27,864 bases of DNA from a virus. The stretch lies in IMG/VR virus record IMGVR_UViG_3300013132_000204, positions 1-27,864 of that record. One strand, 5' to 3'. The notes under the pieces are model-generated. The model did no database searches. It was not told where the DNA came from and worked only from the letters and a program-made list of their open reading frames with translations. This document shows, one piece after another, positions 1 to 7,758 of the stretch; position 1 is the stretch's first letter, and each line of letters begins with the position of its first letter. Made by a program: the position numbers and the translations under genes.

Positions 1-2
1 CG

Positions 3-494
3 CTCATCCCCGAGCGCTACGACAGGGAGATCCGCACCGCCTCCGAAACCTGGCTCCCCGGCCTGCCGTGGGAATTGTGGAAAGCACAATTATTTCAGGA
101 ATCCAGGCTCCGGCCAGATGCCGTCAGCCCAGTCGGCGCTCGAGGTCTCGCCCAGTTCATGCCCGGTACGTGGCGTGAGGTCGCCGCCGCGCTCCGCTAC
201 GACGCGAGCGTGAGCCCGCACAGCATTGAGCCTGCCATCCTGGCCGGCGCCTACTACATGGCCCAGCAACGCCGGGCGTGGCGCACGGTGGCCGACTTCG
301 ACCGGCACCGCCTCGCCGCGGCGGGCTACAACGCGGGCCTGGGTAACATCCGCAAGGCCTCGAGGCGGGCCGGTGGCGCGACGGACTGGACGTCGGTGGC
401 TGCCGCCCTGCCGGATGTGACGGGGCGGCACGCGCTCGAGACGCAGACCTACGTGACCCGGATCTGGCGCTGGTTCGCCATTCTGGCCGTCTGA
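3..494 (+). CDS. Lytic transglycosylase (SLT-type endolysin), 5' end cut by window
   Basis: Cleaves the glycan strands of peptidoglycan, acting as the phage endolysin or as a virion-associated muralytic enzyme. The frame is open from the window start (163 codons seen), so the true start lies upstream; the internal TTG at 75 would remove conserved sequence and is not the start. Visible SLT signatures are the catalytic Glu in the QESRLRPDA motif (residue 33 of the visible part, nt 99-101), then GLAQFMPGTW, then AAGYNAGLGNI, and a C-terminal ETQTYVTRI segment. All are in the usual order and spacing for family-1 soluble lytic transglycosylases. Its position immediately before a holin-like gene and spanin-like genes supports a lysis role. 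No signal peptide can be judged because the N-terminus is missing. Confidence 0.88.
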   Translation, partial: LIPERYDREIRTASETWLPGLPWELWKAQLFQESRLRPDAVSPVGARGLAQFMPGTWREVAAALRYDASVSPHSIEPAILAGAYYMAQQRRAWRTVADFDRHRLAAAGYNAGLGNIRKASRRAGGATDWTSVAAALPDVTGRHALETQTYVTRIWRWFAILAV

Positions 495-496
495 CC

Positions 497-772
497 GTGG
501 CCGAAGACTTGAGTGACCAGACTATCAGCGCCATACGGCGCGCCGTGGCCGATGAGCTTGACCATCGGTCCCGGGTCGATGCCGAAACCCACTACCTGCA
601 CCATCAAGCATGGCAGGAGTGGATCGAGTGCCGCCAGAAACGGCGCGAGGTTGCGCTCGCCGTGATCAAGCACGTATTGGGCTGGTCAGCGGTGCTGGGG
701 GTCGGCTGGGTTGGGAAAGTCATCTGGGAGGCGCTCGCCGCCGCCGCGAAATCGCATGGAGTGAATCAGTGA
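497..772 (+). CDS. Small one-TM membrane protein, holin-like
   Basis: 91 residues from a GTG start two bases after the transglycosylase stop. The N-terminal ~50 residues are charged and helical (many Arg, Glu, His), followed by one hydrophobic segment at about residues 60-82 with Trp and Gly, then a short polar tail. This resembles small phage proteins that sit beside endolysins and anchor in the inner membrane. It may act as a holin or holin regulator controlling endolysin timing, but a single TM segment with a long cytoplasmic-looking N-terminus is not diagnostic. The stop overlaps the next start (GTGA), suggesting coupled translation with the spanin. The holin role rests on position and topology only. 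Confidence 0.6.
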   Translation: MAEDLSDQTISAIRRAVADELDHRSRVDAETHYLHHQAWQEWIECRQKRREVALAVIKHVLGWSAVLGVGWVGKVIWEALAAAAKSHGVNQ

Positions 773-1260
773 TCACAAGCGTTGTCCGCATGGGCCGCCG
801 CATGAGCCACCGCATGGTACACCGGGTGCTGGTCGGCCTGCTGGTGGCTGTGACGCTGGCGGTCGTGGTGCAGTCCTGGCGATTGAACTCCGAGCAGGGG
901 CGCCGCGCGGTGGCCGAGACAGGCCAACAGGCTGCACTGCAGCGCGTCCACGATGTCGAGCAGCGGGCGAAGACCCTCATGGCCCAGGTGGATGTGGGCA
1001 ATGCCGAGCAGGCCGAGTGCGCCGCCGCCAATGCTTCCAACGTGGCGACCATCCAGCGCTACGTGACCGCGACGGCGGCACTGCGCGATGAGACCCTGCG
1101 CCTGAATACCGATCTGGAACGCGTTCGCCAGGCCGCGCGCCAGGCTCGCACCGCCGACGACGAGGCCGACCGGGCCCTCGAAGCCCGCCCCGACCGCCCA
1201 TCCCCCGACGAACTCAATGCAGCGCTCGGCGAGCGCGGCGCCGGGTGGTTGTGGCAATGA
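769..1260 (+). CDS. Rz-like i-spanin (inner-membrane spanin subunit)
   Basis: 163 residues from a GTG at 769 that overlaps the previous stop as GTGA; the frame is open further upstream, but an earlier start would overlap the holin-like gene heavily. The protein has a short basic N-terminus, one TM helix at about residues 20-34 (VLVGLLVAVTLAVVV), then a long periplasmic helical region rich in Gln, Ala, Arg and Glu with coiled-coil character. This is the architecture of Rz-type i-spanins, which pair with an outer-membrane lipoprotein and fuse inner and outer membranes in the last step of lysis. A lipoprotein partner lies at 1619-1939. An alternative start is the ATG at 790. The call comes from architecture and context. 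Confidence 0.7.
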   Translation: MITSVVRMGRRMSHRMVHRVLVGLLVAVTLAVVVQSWRLNSEQGRRAVAETGQQAALQRVHDVEQRAKTLMAQVDVGNAEQAECAAANASNVATIQRYVTATAALRDETLRLNTDLERVRQAARQARTADDEADRALEARPDRPSPDELNAALGERGAGWLWQ

Positions 1261-1273
1261 TCCCCCCCAACCT

Positions 1274-1277
1274 GGAG
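1274..1277 (+). promoter_or_regulatory. Shine-Dalgarno GGAG deciding the start at 1284
   Basis: GGAG lies six bases before the ATG at 1284. The same frame offers a GTG at 1245 and an ATG at 1257 that overlaps the Rz-like stop as ATGA. Those would add a proline-rich leader and lack a comparable site, so 1284 is preferred. Confidence 0.6.
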
Positions 1278-1283
1278 ACTCCC

Positions 1284-1619
1284 ATGAGCGAAGAAGCTGC
1301 CATCCTGCGTGTGCCTTTCATCGGCCTGATCGTGGCCTACTGCCTGAGCGCCAGCGACTGCGAGCGCATCAACCAGCGGCGTGCGGATGCCCGTGATCAC
1401 ATCGACGAACACCGGGCGAACGCCAACGGCGTGCAGATCCATGTCGGCAACAGCGTGGCCGAAGGCGATGTGTACCCGATGCTTATCACGCGGGTGTGGG
1501 GCGACGGGCCCGACGCGCTCGTGAACGGTCAGGTGATGCTCGACGGCAATGATGTCCTGTGGACAACTTCGGTCAAGGTCGGCGAAGGCCCGCAGACATG
1601 GGCGTGGTCGACTTTCTGA
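1284..1619 (+). CDS. Small conserved phage protein of unknown function
   Basis: 111 residues. It begins with a variable stretch, then VPFIGLIVAYCLSASDCERI, a basic helical stretch with RRADARDH, and a C-terminal half with HVGNSVAEGDVYPM, the ITRVWG segment and VMLDGNDVLW. I recognise this pattern as a widespread small phage protein of the kind whose members carry GN-x-EGDVFP and LDGNDxxWVTSV motifs, but I know no function for it. The predicted fold is mixed alpha/beta without TM segments or signal peptide. It lies between the two spanin-type genes. Its stop overlaps the ATG of the lipoprotein gene (TGATG), so the two are probably translationally coupled. Confidence 0.75.
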   Translation: MSEEAAILRVPFIGLIVAYCLSASDCERINQRRADARDHIDEHRANANGVQIHVGNSVAEGDVYPMLITRVWGDGPDALVNGQVMLDGNDVLWTTSVKVGEGPQTWAWSTF

Positions 1620-1939
1620 TGAACCGCGCGGCCCTGATTGTCCTGTGCGCGCTGGGCGGTTGCGCCGGCCAGCCGCCGGTTGAGCCTGTGGCCGACCCGG
1701 TTGCAGCCCGGACGGTCACGCGCACCGAGACCGTGGACGTAGCGGTCGCCGCGCCGCGCGAGGTGCCGCCCGAGCTTCGCGAGCCCCTGCGCGTGGCACG
1801 GCCGACGCTGTTGCCTGCCGGCCAGGGTGACTACGGCCTGTCTCTGCAGGACGCGCTGCGCGTGCTGCGCATGGTGTCGGCCTACCGCCAGCACTACATG
1901 ACCTGCGCCGGCTTCGCGAGCCCGGAACCTGCGAAATAG
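1619..1939 (+). CDS. Rz1-like o-spanin lipoprotein
   Basis: 106 residues from the ATG at 1619. The N-terminus MNRAALIVLCALGGC is a lipoprotein signal with lipobox LGGC and modified Cys15, so the mature protein should be attached to the outer membrane. Residues after the cysteine are rich in Pro, Val and Arg, with PPVEP and PPELREP, as is usual for Rz1-type o-spanins. With the Rz-like protein at 769 it would form the spanin complex that disrupts the outer membrane. A GTG at 1559 and an ATG at 1598 are in frame, but they would bury the lipobox behind about 20 or about 7 extra residues. At 106 residues it is longer than the ~40-residue mature Rz1 of lambda, similar to non-nested two-gene spanins. 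Confidence 0.7.
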   Translation: MNRAALIVLCALGGCAGQPPVEPVADPVAARTVTRTETVDVAVAAPREVPPELREPLRVARPTLLPAGQGDYGLSLQDALRVLRMVSAYRQHYMTCAGFASPEPAK

Positions 1940-2017
1940 CCCCATGCCACACATCGGCCCGGACCGAGATCGCGCCTCCTGCGGCATCCTACGCTGTCAC
2001 TTTGGTGCCAACTGCCT

Positions 2018-2605
2018 GTGAAACCAGCACTTTCGCCCAAAGAAGAGCGCTTCTGCCTTGAGTGGTGGCAGAACGGCGGTGATGCGCTTGCAGCCTTGCG
2101 CGCGGCGTTCCCGCACACCGACAACTGGAAAACCGCAGCTGCATCGGTTAAAGCAAGCAGGTTGCTCGATTCCGATAAAGTGCAACTAAGGATCAAGGAG
2201 TTACGAGACGCCGCCGCCGCTGTTGCGATGGTCGGCCCAGTCGAAACGCTCAAGGAGCTGGCCGCGCTGGTCTTCAATGACCCCGCCACCGCCTTCGACG
2301 AAGCGAACGATGTCCTGCCCATCCGCGACATGCCTCGCTCGACCCGCGCCGCCATCGCGGCCGTGAAACAGCGCCGGACGTTGCGCGGCGATCTCGTGAC
2401 CGAGGTGAAGTTCTGGGACAAGAACGCCGCCCTGGATAAGCTGATGCGTCACCTTGGCATGTTCGAGCGCGACAACGCACAGAAGCAGGATGCCTACGAG
2501 AACCTGCTGCAGGCGATGACGCAGCTACTCGGCGGACCGCCGCCGCCTGTTGTTCGCGCCCCTGAAGCACCGCCCTTGCTGGAAGCACCGCCTACCGTGC
2601 AATGA
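2018..2605 (+). CDS. Terminase small subunit
   Basis: 195 residues starting at GTG 2018, 78 bases after the lysis genes. The N-terminal half (MKPALSPKEERFCLEWW, then DALAALRAAFPH, then a VKASRLLDSDKVQLRIKEL segment) matches the Terminase_2 small-subunit type, whose helix-turn-helix region recognises viral DNA (pac or cos). The middle holds a helical oligomerisation region (VGPVETLKELAALVFND), and a KFWDKNAALDKLMRHLG motif follows, as is usual in this family. The C-terminus is Pro-rich and probably disordered. It works with the large subunit, whose ATG overlaps this stop (ATGA). Whether packaging is headful or site-specific cannot be told from the sequence. The GTG start has only weak ribosome-binding complementarity. 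Confidence 0.88.
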   Translation: MKPALSPKEERFCLEWWQNGGDALAALRAAFPHTDNWKTAAASVKASRLLDSDKVQLRIKELRDAAAAVAMVGPVETLKELAALVFNDPATAFDEANDVLPIRDMPRSTRAAIAAVKQRRTLRGDLVTEVKFWDKNAALDKLMRHLGMFERDNAQKQDAYENLLQAMTQLLGGPPPPVVRAPEAPPLLEAPPTVQ

Positions 2606-4131
2606 GCGCCGCCGCCTCTGTGATGACCGACCAGATGCGGATGCTTCTGGAGTTCCGGTCCGACTTTGAATACTACGCGCCGCATGCGCTCAAGATACGC
2701 ACCAAGGACGGCAAGGTCGTACCGTTTCGCCTGAATCGGGCGCAGACCTATGTGCATCGGCGCCTCGAGACCCAGCGCCGCGACCATGGCCGCGTGCGTG
2801 CCCTGGTGCTGAAAGGCAGACAGCAAGGCATGTCGACCTACATCGAAGGTCGCTTCTACTGGCTGACCAGCGGCACGCCCGGTGTTCGCGCTTTCATCGT
2901 GACGCACGAGGACGCCGCGACCGCCAACCTGTTTGAAATGGCCGCGCGCTACCACGAGCACTGTCCGGCTTTCCTGAAGCCGCGCACCGGCCGCTCGAAC
3001 GCGAAGGAACTCATCTTCGATAGGCTGGACAGCGGCTACAAGGTCGCGACCGCAGGCACAAAAAACGTCGGTCGCTCATCGACCATTCAGTACATGCACG
3101 GCTCCGAGGTCGCGTTCTGGCCGCACGCCAAGGATCATCTTGCTGGCCTCGGGCAGACCATCCCGGATGCGAACGGGACGGAGGTCATTCTCGAATCGAC
3201 CGCGAACGGGCCCACCGGCGAGTTCTACAGCCTGTGGAACGACGCGACGTGCGGCCGGAACGACTACATCGCGCTGTTCGTGCCGTGGTACTGGCAAGAG
3301 GAGTACCGCCGCGCCGATGCGGTTGCGACGCTCGAGCTGACGGCCGAGGACAAGGACTATCAGGAGACGTTCGGCCTCGACGATGCGCAGATGGCGTGGC
3401 GCCATGCCAAGATCCGCGGCGACTTCCGTGGTGATGTCTCGCTGTTCGACCAGGAATACCCGGCCACCCCGGCTATGGCTTTCCTGCACATCGACGGCCA
3501 GACACTCATCAAGGCGACGCATGTGGTCCGCGCCTGCGCCCGTAGGGACCTGGAAGCGCGCGGCGCCCGCATCATCGGGGTTGACCCGGCCGAGTACGGC
3601 GACGACGACACAGCGATCATCTTCCGCCAGGGTCGCGTTGCGTCGGATCTCCTTCGTGTGCATGGCAAGTCGCCAATGGAGATCGTCGGCATTGTCGCGC
3701 GCATGGCTGACCGGCTGGGCGACATCGACGCGATCAACGTGGACTCGACCGGGCTGGGTGCTGGCATCGTGGATCGCCTCATCGAGCTGGGCTACCCGGC
3801 CAACCGCATCATGGTCGGTGAGTCCGCCATCGATGATGTGCAGTACGCGCGCCGTGGTGACGAGATATGGGGCGAAATGCGCGACTGGCTGGGCGACCTA
3901 TGCCAGATCCCGGATGACGAGGTGCTGCGCGGCGATCTGATCGCGCGCACGTACAGTTACGACTCGTCGCGCTGCATCAAGCTGACCCCGAAAGAGAAGC
4001 TGAAGGCCGAAAGCAAGAAGTCACCGGACGCCGGCGACGCGCTGTCGCTGACCTTCGCGACCCGATTCAACCCCAACTTCAAGGGCAAGAAGCTGAACCA
4101 TCAACGCCGCTCCCGTGGCAAGGTGCTGTAA
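2602..4131 (+). CDS. Terminase large subunit (packaging ATPase/nuclease)
   Basis: 509 residues, usual length. It powers translocation of phage DNA through the portal and cuts the concatemer. The N-terminal ATPase carries a deviant Walker A at residues 70-79 (LKGRQQGMST, the RQxGxS/T form usual in terminases), Walker B-like SEVAFW at 168-173, and coupling motif EST at 198-200 followed by ANG. The C-terminal RNase H-like nuclease has Asp328 in GVDPAEYGDDD, Asp381 in NVDSTGLG and Asp479 in SPDAGDALS, the expected acidic triad. It overlaps terS by four bases and lies four bases before the portal gene. All key residues appear present. Confidence 0.95.
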   Translation: MSAAASVMTDQMRMLLEFRSDFEYYAPHALKIRTKDGKVVPFRLNRAQTYVHRRLETQRRDHGRVRALVLKGRQQGMSTYIEGRFYWLTSGTPGVRAFIVTHEDAATANLFEMAARYHEHCPAFLKPRTGRSNAKELIFDRLDSGYKVATAGTKNVGRSSTIQYMHGSEVAFWPHAKDHLAGLGQTIPDANGTEVILESTANGPTGEFYSLWNDATCGRNDYIALFVPWYWQEEYRRADAVATLELTAEDKDYQETFGLDDAQMAWRHAKIRGDFRGDVSLFDQEYPATPAMAFLHIDGQTLIKATHVVRACARRDLEARGARIIGVDPAEYGDDDTAIIFRQGRVASDLLRVHGKSPMEIVGIVARMADRLGDIDAINVDSTGLGAGIVDRLIELGYPANRIMVGESAIDDVQYARRGDEIWGEMRDWLGDLCQIPDDEVLRGDLIARTYSYDSSRCIKLTPKEKLKAESKKSPDAGDALSLTFATRFNPNFKGKKLNHQRRSRGKVL

Positions 4132-4134
4132 ACC

Positions 4135-6846
4135 ATGGCCGCAGTCATGAACACCCCCGGCGCGCAGCTTATGCAGTCCGGCGCAACCGCGGACATTCTC
4201 GAACAGCAGGAGCGGCCGAGCGGCATCGGCCAGGCCGCGCCGATCACCGAGGAGGAATGGGGCCAGTGGCTGATTGAGATCCACGACCAGCCGCCGTTCC
4301 GCAAACAGCAGGACCGTGATTGCGACTACTACGACAACAACCAGCTGGATGCCGAGCAGTTGGCCGAGATTGAGCGGCGAGGCATGTTGCCGGTGGTCGA
4401 GAATCTGGTTCAGCCGACCATCGATGTGGTGCTCGGATTGGAAGCGAAGATGCGCACCGACTGGCGCGTGCAGGCCGATACCGACGAATTCCAGGACGTT
4501 GCCGAAGCGTTCTCGCAGAAGCTGCACGAGGCCGAGCGCGAGTCGCATGCCGATTACGCGCTGTCCGATGCCTACGCGAGCGAGGTGAAGGCAGGTCTGG
4601 GCTGGGTGGAGGTCATCCGCGCGCGCGACCCGTTCGAGTACCCCTACGAGGTCAACGCCGTCCACCGACGCGAGATGTACTGGGACTGGGCCAGCCGCGA
4701 CCGCACGATGAAGGATGCGCGGTATCTGTTGCGCCGCCGCTGGTTCGATGTCGATACGGTGGCAGCCTACTTCCCGCGCTTCAAGGAAGGACTGCGGCAG
4801 GTCGGCAGCGGCACCAACATCGACACATGGATCCGGGCCGACATGGAGGCCGCCGCGCGCGGCTTCGAGCTGGAATGGACAGGCCGCATGTCTACCGAGG
4901 AATGGGAATGGCGCGACACCAGCCGCCGCCGCCTCGCGCTGTTCCAGGTGTACTACCGCCGCCCGGTGCGAGGCTACGTGTTCAGCATGCCTGACGGCAG
5001 GCATGTCGAGTTCGACCCGCGCAACCAGTGGCACATGGCTGCCGTCGGCTCCGGCCGCGTGAAACCGCGCGTCGCGGTGTTCTCGAAGCTGCGGCAGGCC
5101 ATCTACTGCGGACCGTTCAAGCTGTCCGACGGCGACGTTGAGCGGCGAAAGACGCCTTACACCCCGTTCTGGGCCTACCGCGAAGACCTGACCGGTGTGC
5201 CCTACGGCCTCATTCGGTCGATGATCAGCCCACAGGACGAGGTCAACGCTCGTACCCAGAAGATGCTGTGGTATCTGGCCGCCAAGCGCGTGACCATGGA
5301 CAGCGACGCGCTCGACACCCAGCAGAACGACGTTCAGGAAATGCTTGAGGAAATTGCGCGCGCCGATTCGGTCGTGCAGCTGAACCCGAACCGGACCAAC
5401 CGCGACGACAAGGCGTTTCAGGTGAACGACAACCTGACCCTGGCCGATGCGCAGTGGAAGGTGCTGCAGGACAAGCGCGAAACATTGCAGAAGGTGCGCG
5501 GCATCTTCAACGCGATGCTGGGCAGCGAGGACGGCGCGCATTCCGGGATCGCGATCAACTCCCTCATCGAGCAGTCGATGACCGTGCTGGCGTCGATCCA
5601 GAGCAATTACCAGTTTGGCCGGCGCGTGGTCGGGGACGACATCGTCGAGCTTATCCGCCAGGACCACATCGGCCGCGAGGTCGAGATCCTCGTGGAAGGG
5701 CAGGGCGCCCGCAAGAAGACCATCATCCTGAACCAACGCGTGCGGGACGAGCAGACCGGGATGATCGTTCTCGAGAACGACGTAGAGCGCTCGCGGCTCA
5801 AGGTCGCGCTGGAAGATGTGCCGTCGACGCCGGCCTACCGCGCGCAGCAGATGCTCATCATGTCGGAGATCGTGAAGTCGGCGCCGCCCGAGATACAGGC
5901 CATCCTGTATCCGGTTTATTTGGAAGGCACCGAACACCCGAAGCGCAAGGAGCTGGCCGATCAGATCCGCAAGATGACCGGTACGCAGAACCCGGACGAT
6001 CTGCCTCCAGAGGAGCGCGCAGCGGTCATGCAGCAGCAGGCCGAGGCGGCAGACCTGAACAAGCGCATGGCGATGGCGCAGCTGGCCGAGCAGGAAGGCA
6101 AGGCCGAGACGGCCGTCGCCGCTGCCGCGAAGCTCCGCAAGGAGATCGAGACGCTGGGGCAGGGCATGGAAGGCGAGCAGGCCGCGGCCGTCGCCGAAAT
6201 CCAGAAAATGGCCGACGAGCAGATCCGCGCCATGGAGCAGAAGGCGGCGCTACTCGAGCAGGCCGTGAAGGACCGCAAGGACGAGATCGCGGCCAAGTAC
6301 AACGCCGAGGTCATGAAGGCCAGGTTGGGCGCCGCCGCCGAGGTCGAGACGGCCAAGGTCAACGCGAACAGCGAGCGCGTGATCACGGCGCTGGCCGAGA
6401 AGTTTGAGGAACTGAAGCGCGAGATCGCCGAGAAGGACGCCCAGATCGTGGCCGAGCGCGACGAGATCATGCGCAAGGTGCGTGAGGACCATTCCGGCGA
6501 GCAGTCGAAGCAGCTCGAAACTCTCATGAAGCAGATCGCGGAGGCCAGCGAGGACGCGGGCGACGCGATGACCGATGCGGTGAAGATGCTGGGCGAACAG
6601 ATGAAGGCCGCGAACGCTGAGATAGCCCAGGCGCTGAAGGCGGTGACGAGCACAGCCATAGCGCCGGCACAGGCGGCAACCGCCGCGCAGGACGATGGGG
6701 CCGTGGAAATCTCCCTCGAGACGGACAAGAGCGGCCGTGCGGTCGGCGCCGTGGTCAAGAAGGCCGGCGGCACGACGCGGTTCGCGATCAAGACGGATGC
6801 CAAGGGCAACCCCATCGGCGCGACGACGACGGGAGACAAGTCCTGA
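4135..6846 (+). CDS. P22-type portal protein with long coiled-coil C-terminus
   Basis: 903 residues; P22 portal is 725. It forms the dodecameric ring at the capsid vertex through which DNA is packaged and ejected. The core (about 1-620) has P22-portal-like features: a LPVVENLVQPTIDVVLGLEA stretch near residue 90, a wing region with WVEVIRARDPFEYPYEV, and a crown/stem region containing SGIAINSLIEQSM. From about 626 to 840 the chain becomes an almost continuous Ala/Glu/Lys/Gln-rich helix with strong coiled-coil character, which could form an extended barrel inside the capsid like the P22 barrel but longer. About 60 residues with beta character (ISLETDKSGRAVGAVVKK and after) close the protein. 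The start ATG is four bases past the terL stop, and its own stop overlaps the next start (TGATG). Confidence 0.9.
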   Translation: MAAVMNTPGAQLMQSGATADILEQQERPSGIGQAAPITEEEWGQWLIEIHDQPPFRKQQDRDCDYYDNNQLDAEQLAEIERRGMLPVVENLVQPTIDVVLGLEAKMRTDWRVQADTDEFQDVAEAFSQKLHEAERESHADYALSDAYASEVKAGLGWVEVIRARDPFEYPYEVNAVHRREMYWDWASRDRTMKDARYLLRRRWFDVDTVAAYFPRFKEGLRQVGSGTNIDTWIRADMEAAARGFELEWTGRMSTEEWEWRDTSRRRLALFQVYYRRPVRGYVFSMPDGRHVEFDPRNQWHMAAVGSGRVKPRVAVFSKLRQAIYCGPFKLSDGDVERRKTPYTPFWAYREDLTGVPYGLIRSMISPQDEVNARTQKMLWYLAAKRVTMDSDALDTQQNDVQEMLEEIARADSVVQLNPNRTNRDDKAFQVNDNLTLADAQWKVLQDKRETLQKVRGIFNAMLGSEDGAHSGIAINSLIEQSMTVLASIQSNYQFGRRVVGDDIVELIRQDHIGREVEILVEGQGARKKTIILNQRVRDEQTGMIVLENDVERSRLKVALEDVPSTPAYRAQQMLIMSEIVKSAPPEIQAILYPVYLEGTEHPKRKELADQIRKMTGTQNPDDLPPEERAAVMQQQAEAADLNKRMAMAQLAEQEGKAETAVAAAAKLRKEIETLGQGMEGEQAAAVAEIQKMADEQIRAMEQKAALLEQAVKDRKDEIAAKYNAEVMKARLGAAAEVETAKVNANSERVITALAEKFEELKREIAEKDAQIVAERDEIMRKVREDHSGEQSKQLETLMKQIAEASEDAGDAMTDAVKMLGEQMKAANAEIAQALKAVTSTAIAPAQAATAAQDDGAVEISLETDKSGRAVGAVVKKAGGTTRFAIKTDAKGNPIGATTTGDKS

Positions 6847-7724
6847 TGTATCTCATGGCGCTCGCAGATACCAGCCCGCACGCGCATTTCGAATCACTGC
6901 AGGCTGGCGTGCTGTCGGCCTGGGGCCTGCGCGATAACGTCGAGATACACGCCAACAACGTCTCCGAAAACTGGTCCTACGATGCCGTGGAGGATGCGGC
7001 TAAGTCGACCATGAACGGCGCGAACATCAGCTACGCCACGGCCGATCAGATCATCCTGCCCTTCGCTTCGGCCATCGACAGCAACGTCCACGACTACATA
7101 TCGTGGCAGTGCGAAGTGAAGTACGGCGCGGCCTGGGTCGGCGACCTCGGTGCGCTGCTGAACCACAAGGCCATCCGGCTCGACGACGCGGCGAAGCTTT
7201 TCAACGGCGGTGTCGGCGATGAGCGCATGCACGAGCTCCAGATGCGGTACTCGGTCACGGACGGCACGGCCGTCGCGGTGCCGACGCTGCGGAGCTACTC
7301 GTGCACGAACAGCCCCTCGACCAACGAGGATCCGCTGCGGGACAGCAACTCGAACCCGATCAACTGGCAGCCGGGCGGCTCGCGCTACTACCTGTCATCG
7401 TCGGGCAGCATCCCGGCCACGGATCACATGCAGTCTGGCAAGCCGTTCATTTTCCTGCCCAATACGTGGGTGCGCATCACCTACGTCTGGGACAAGGCGA
7501 CTGGGCTGGTCACGCTGACCATGGCCGACGCTGACAACCAGGCGGCGAAGGTGATCGAGTACCTGTCGTCGCGCAGCACTGGCCGCACCTGCGCCGACAC
7601 GCTGCGGTTCGAGTTCAACAGCAGCCAGACAGCGCCGCCGAACATGACGACGGATCACGACATCTGGTGCCGCAACGTCCTGATTGATGTGAACCCGATC
7701 CCGTTCGGCACGATGGCAGCCTGA
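6846..7724 (+). CDS. Putative lectin-like (LamG/concanavalin-type) virion protein
   Basis: 292 residues; I do not recognise a named family with confidence. The second half has a jelly-roll-like pattern: PFIFLPNTWVRITYVWD at about 200-216, then LVTLTMADADNQ, then LRFEFNSSQ and a final VLIDVNPIPFG. The NTWVRI...W...GLVTL...ADA arrangement is typical of LamG/concanavalin-like sugar-binding sandwiches. No signal peptide or TM segment is visible. It starts on the portal stop (TGATG), so it is co-translated with the portal, and begins the block of presumed surface proteins before the scaffold. A role in carbohydrate binding or capsid decoration is inferred from the fold pattern and neighbours. Internal Asn/Ser-rich sequence around 150-195 is probably loop. 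Confidence 0.6.
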   Translation: MYLMALADTSPHAHFESLQAGVLSAWGLRDNVEIHANNVSENWSYDAVEDAAKSTMNGANISYATADQIILPFASAIDSNVHDYISWQCEVKYGAAWVGDLGALLNHKAIRLDDAAKLFNGGVGDERMHELQMRYSVTDGTAVAVPTLRSYSCTNSPSTNEDPLRDSNSNPINWQPGGSRYYLSSSGSIPATDHMQSGKPFIFLPNTWVRITYVWDKATGLVTLTMADADNQAAKVIEYLSSRSTGRTCADTLRFEFNSSQTAPPNMTTDHDIWCRNVLIDVNPIPFGTMAA

Positions 7725-7758
7725 TGTACGCGGCTGACTGCTGTTTCAAGGTGTTACC

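Noticed and set aside
610-768. Upstream extension of the Rz-like gene (frame open from 610)
   Set aside because: It overlaps the holin-like gene. The GTG at 769 overlaps its stop, and the TM helix sits at the expected distance from that start.
1940-2017. Promoter or pac/cos site between lysis genes and terS
   Set aside because: The 78-base gap has no recognisable promoter, hairpin or repeat; pac sites often lie inside terS and cannot be identified by eye.
4021-5937. 638-codon open frame on the - strand opposite the portal
   Set aside because: The portal family match on + is clear. The antisense product is His/Leu/Val-rich without domains, and similar long antisense frames lie opposite almost every gene here (for example 13677-15449 and 21153-23018).
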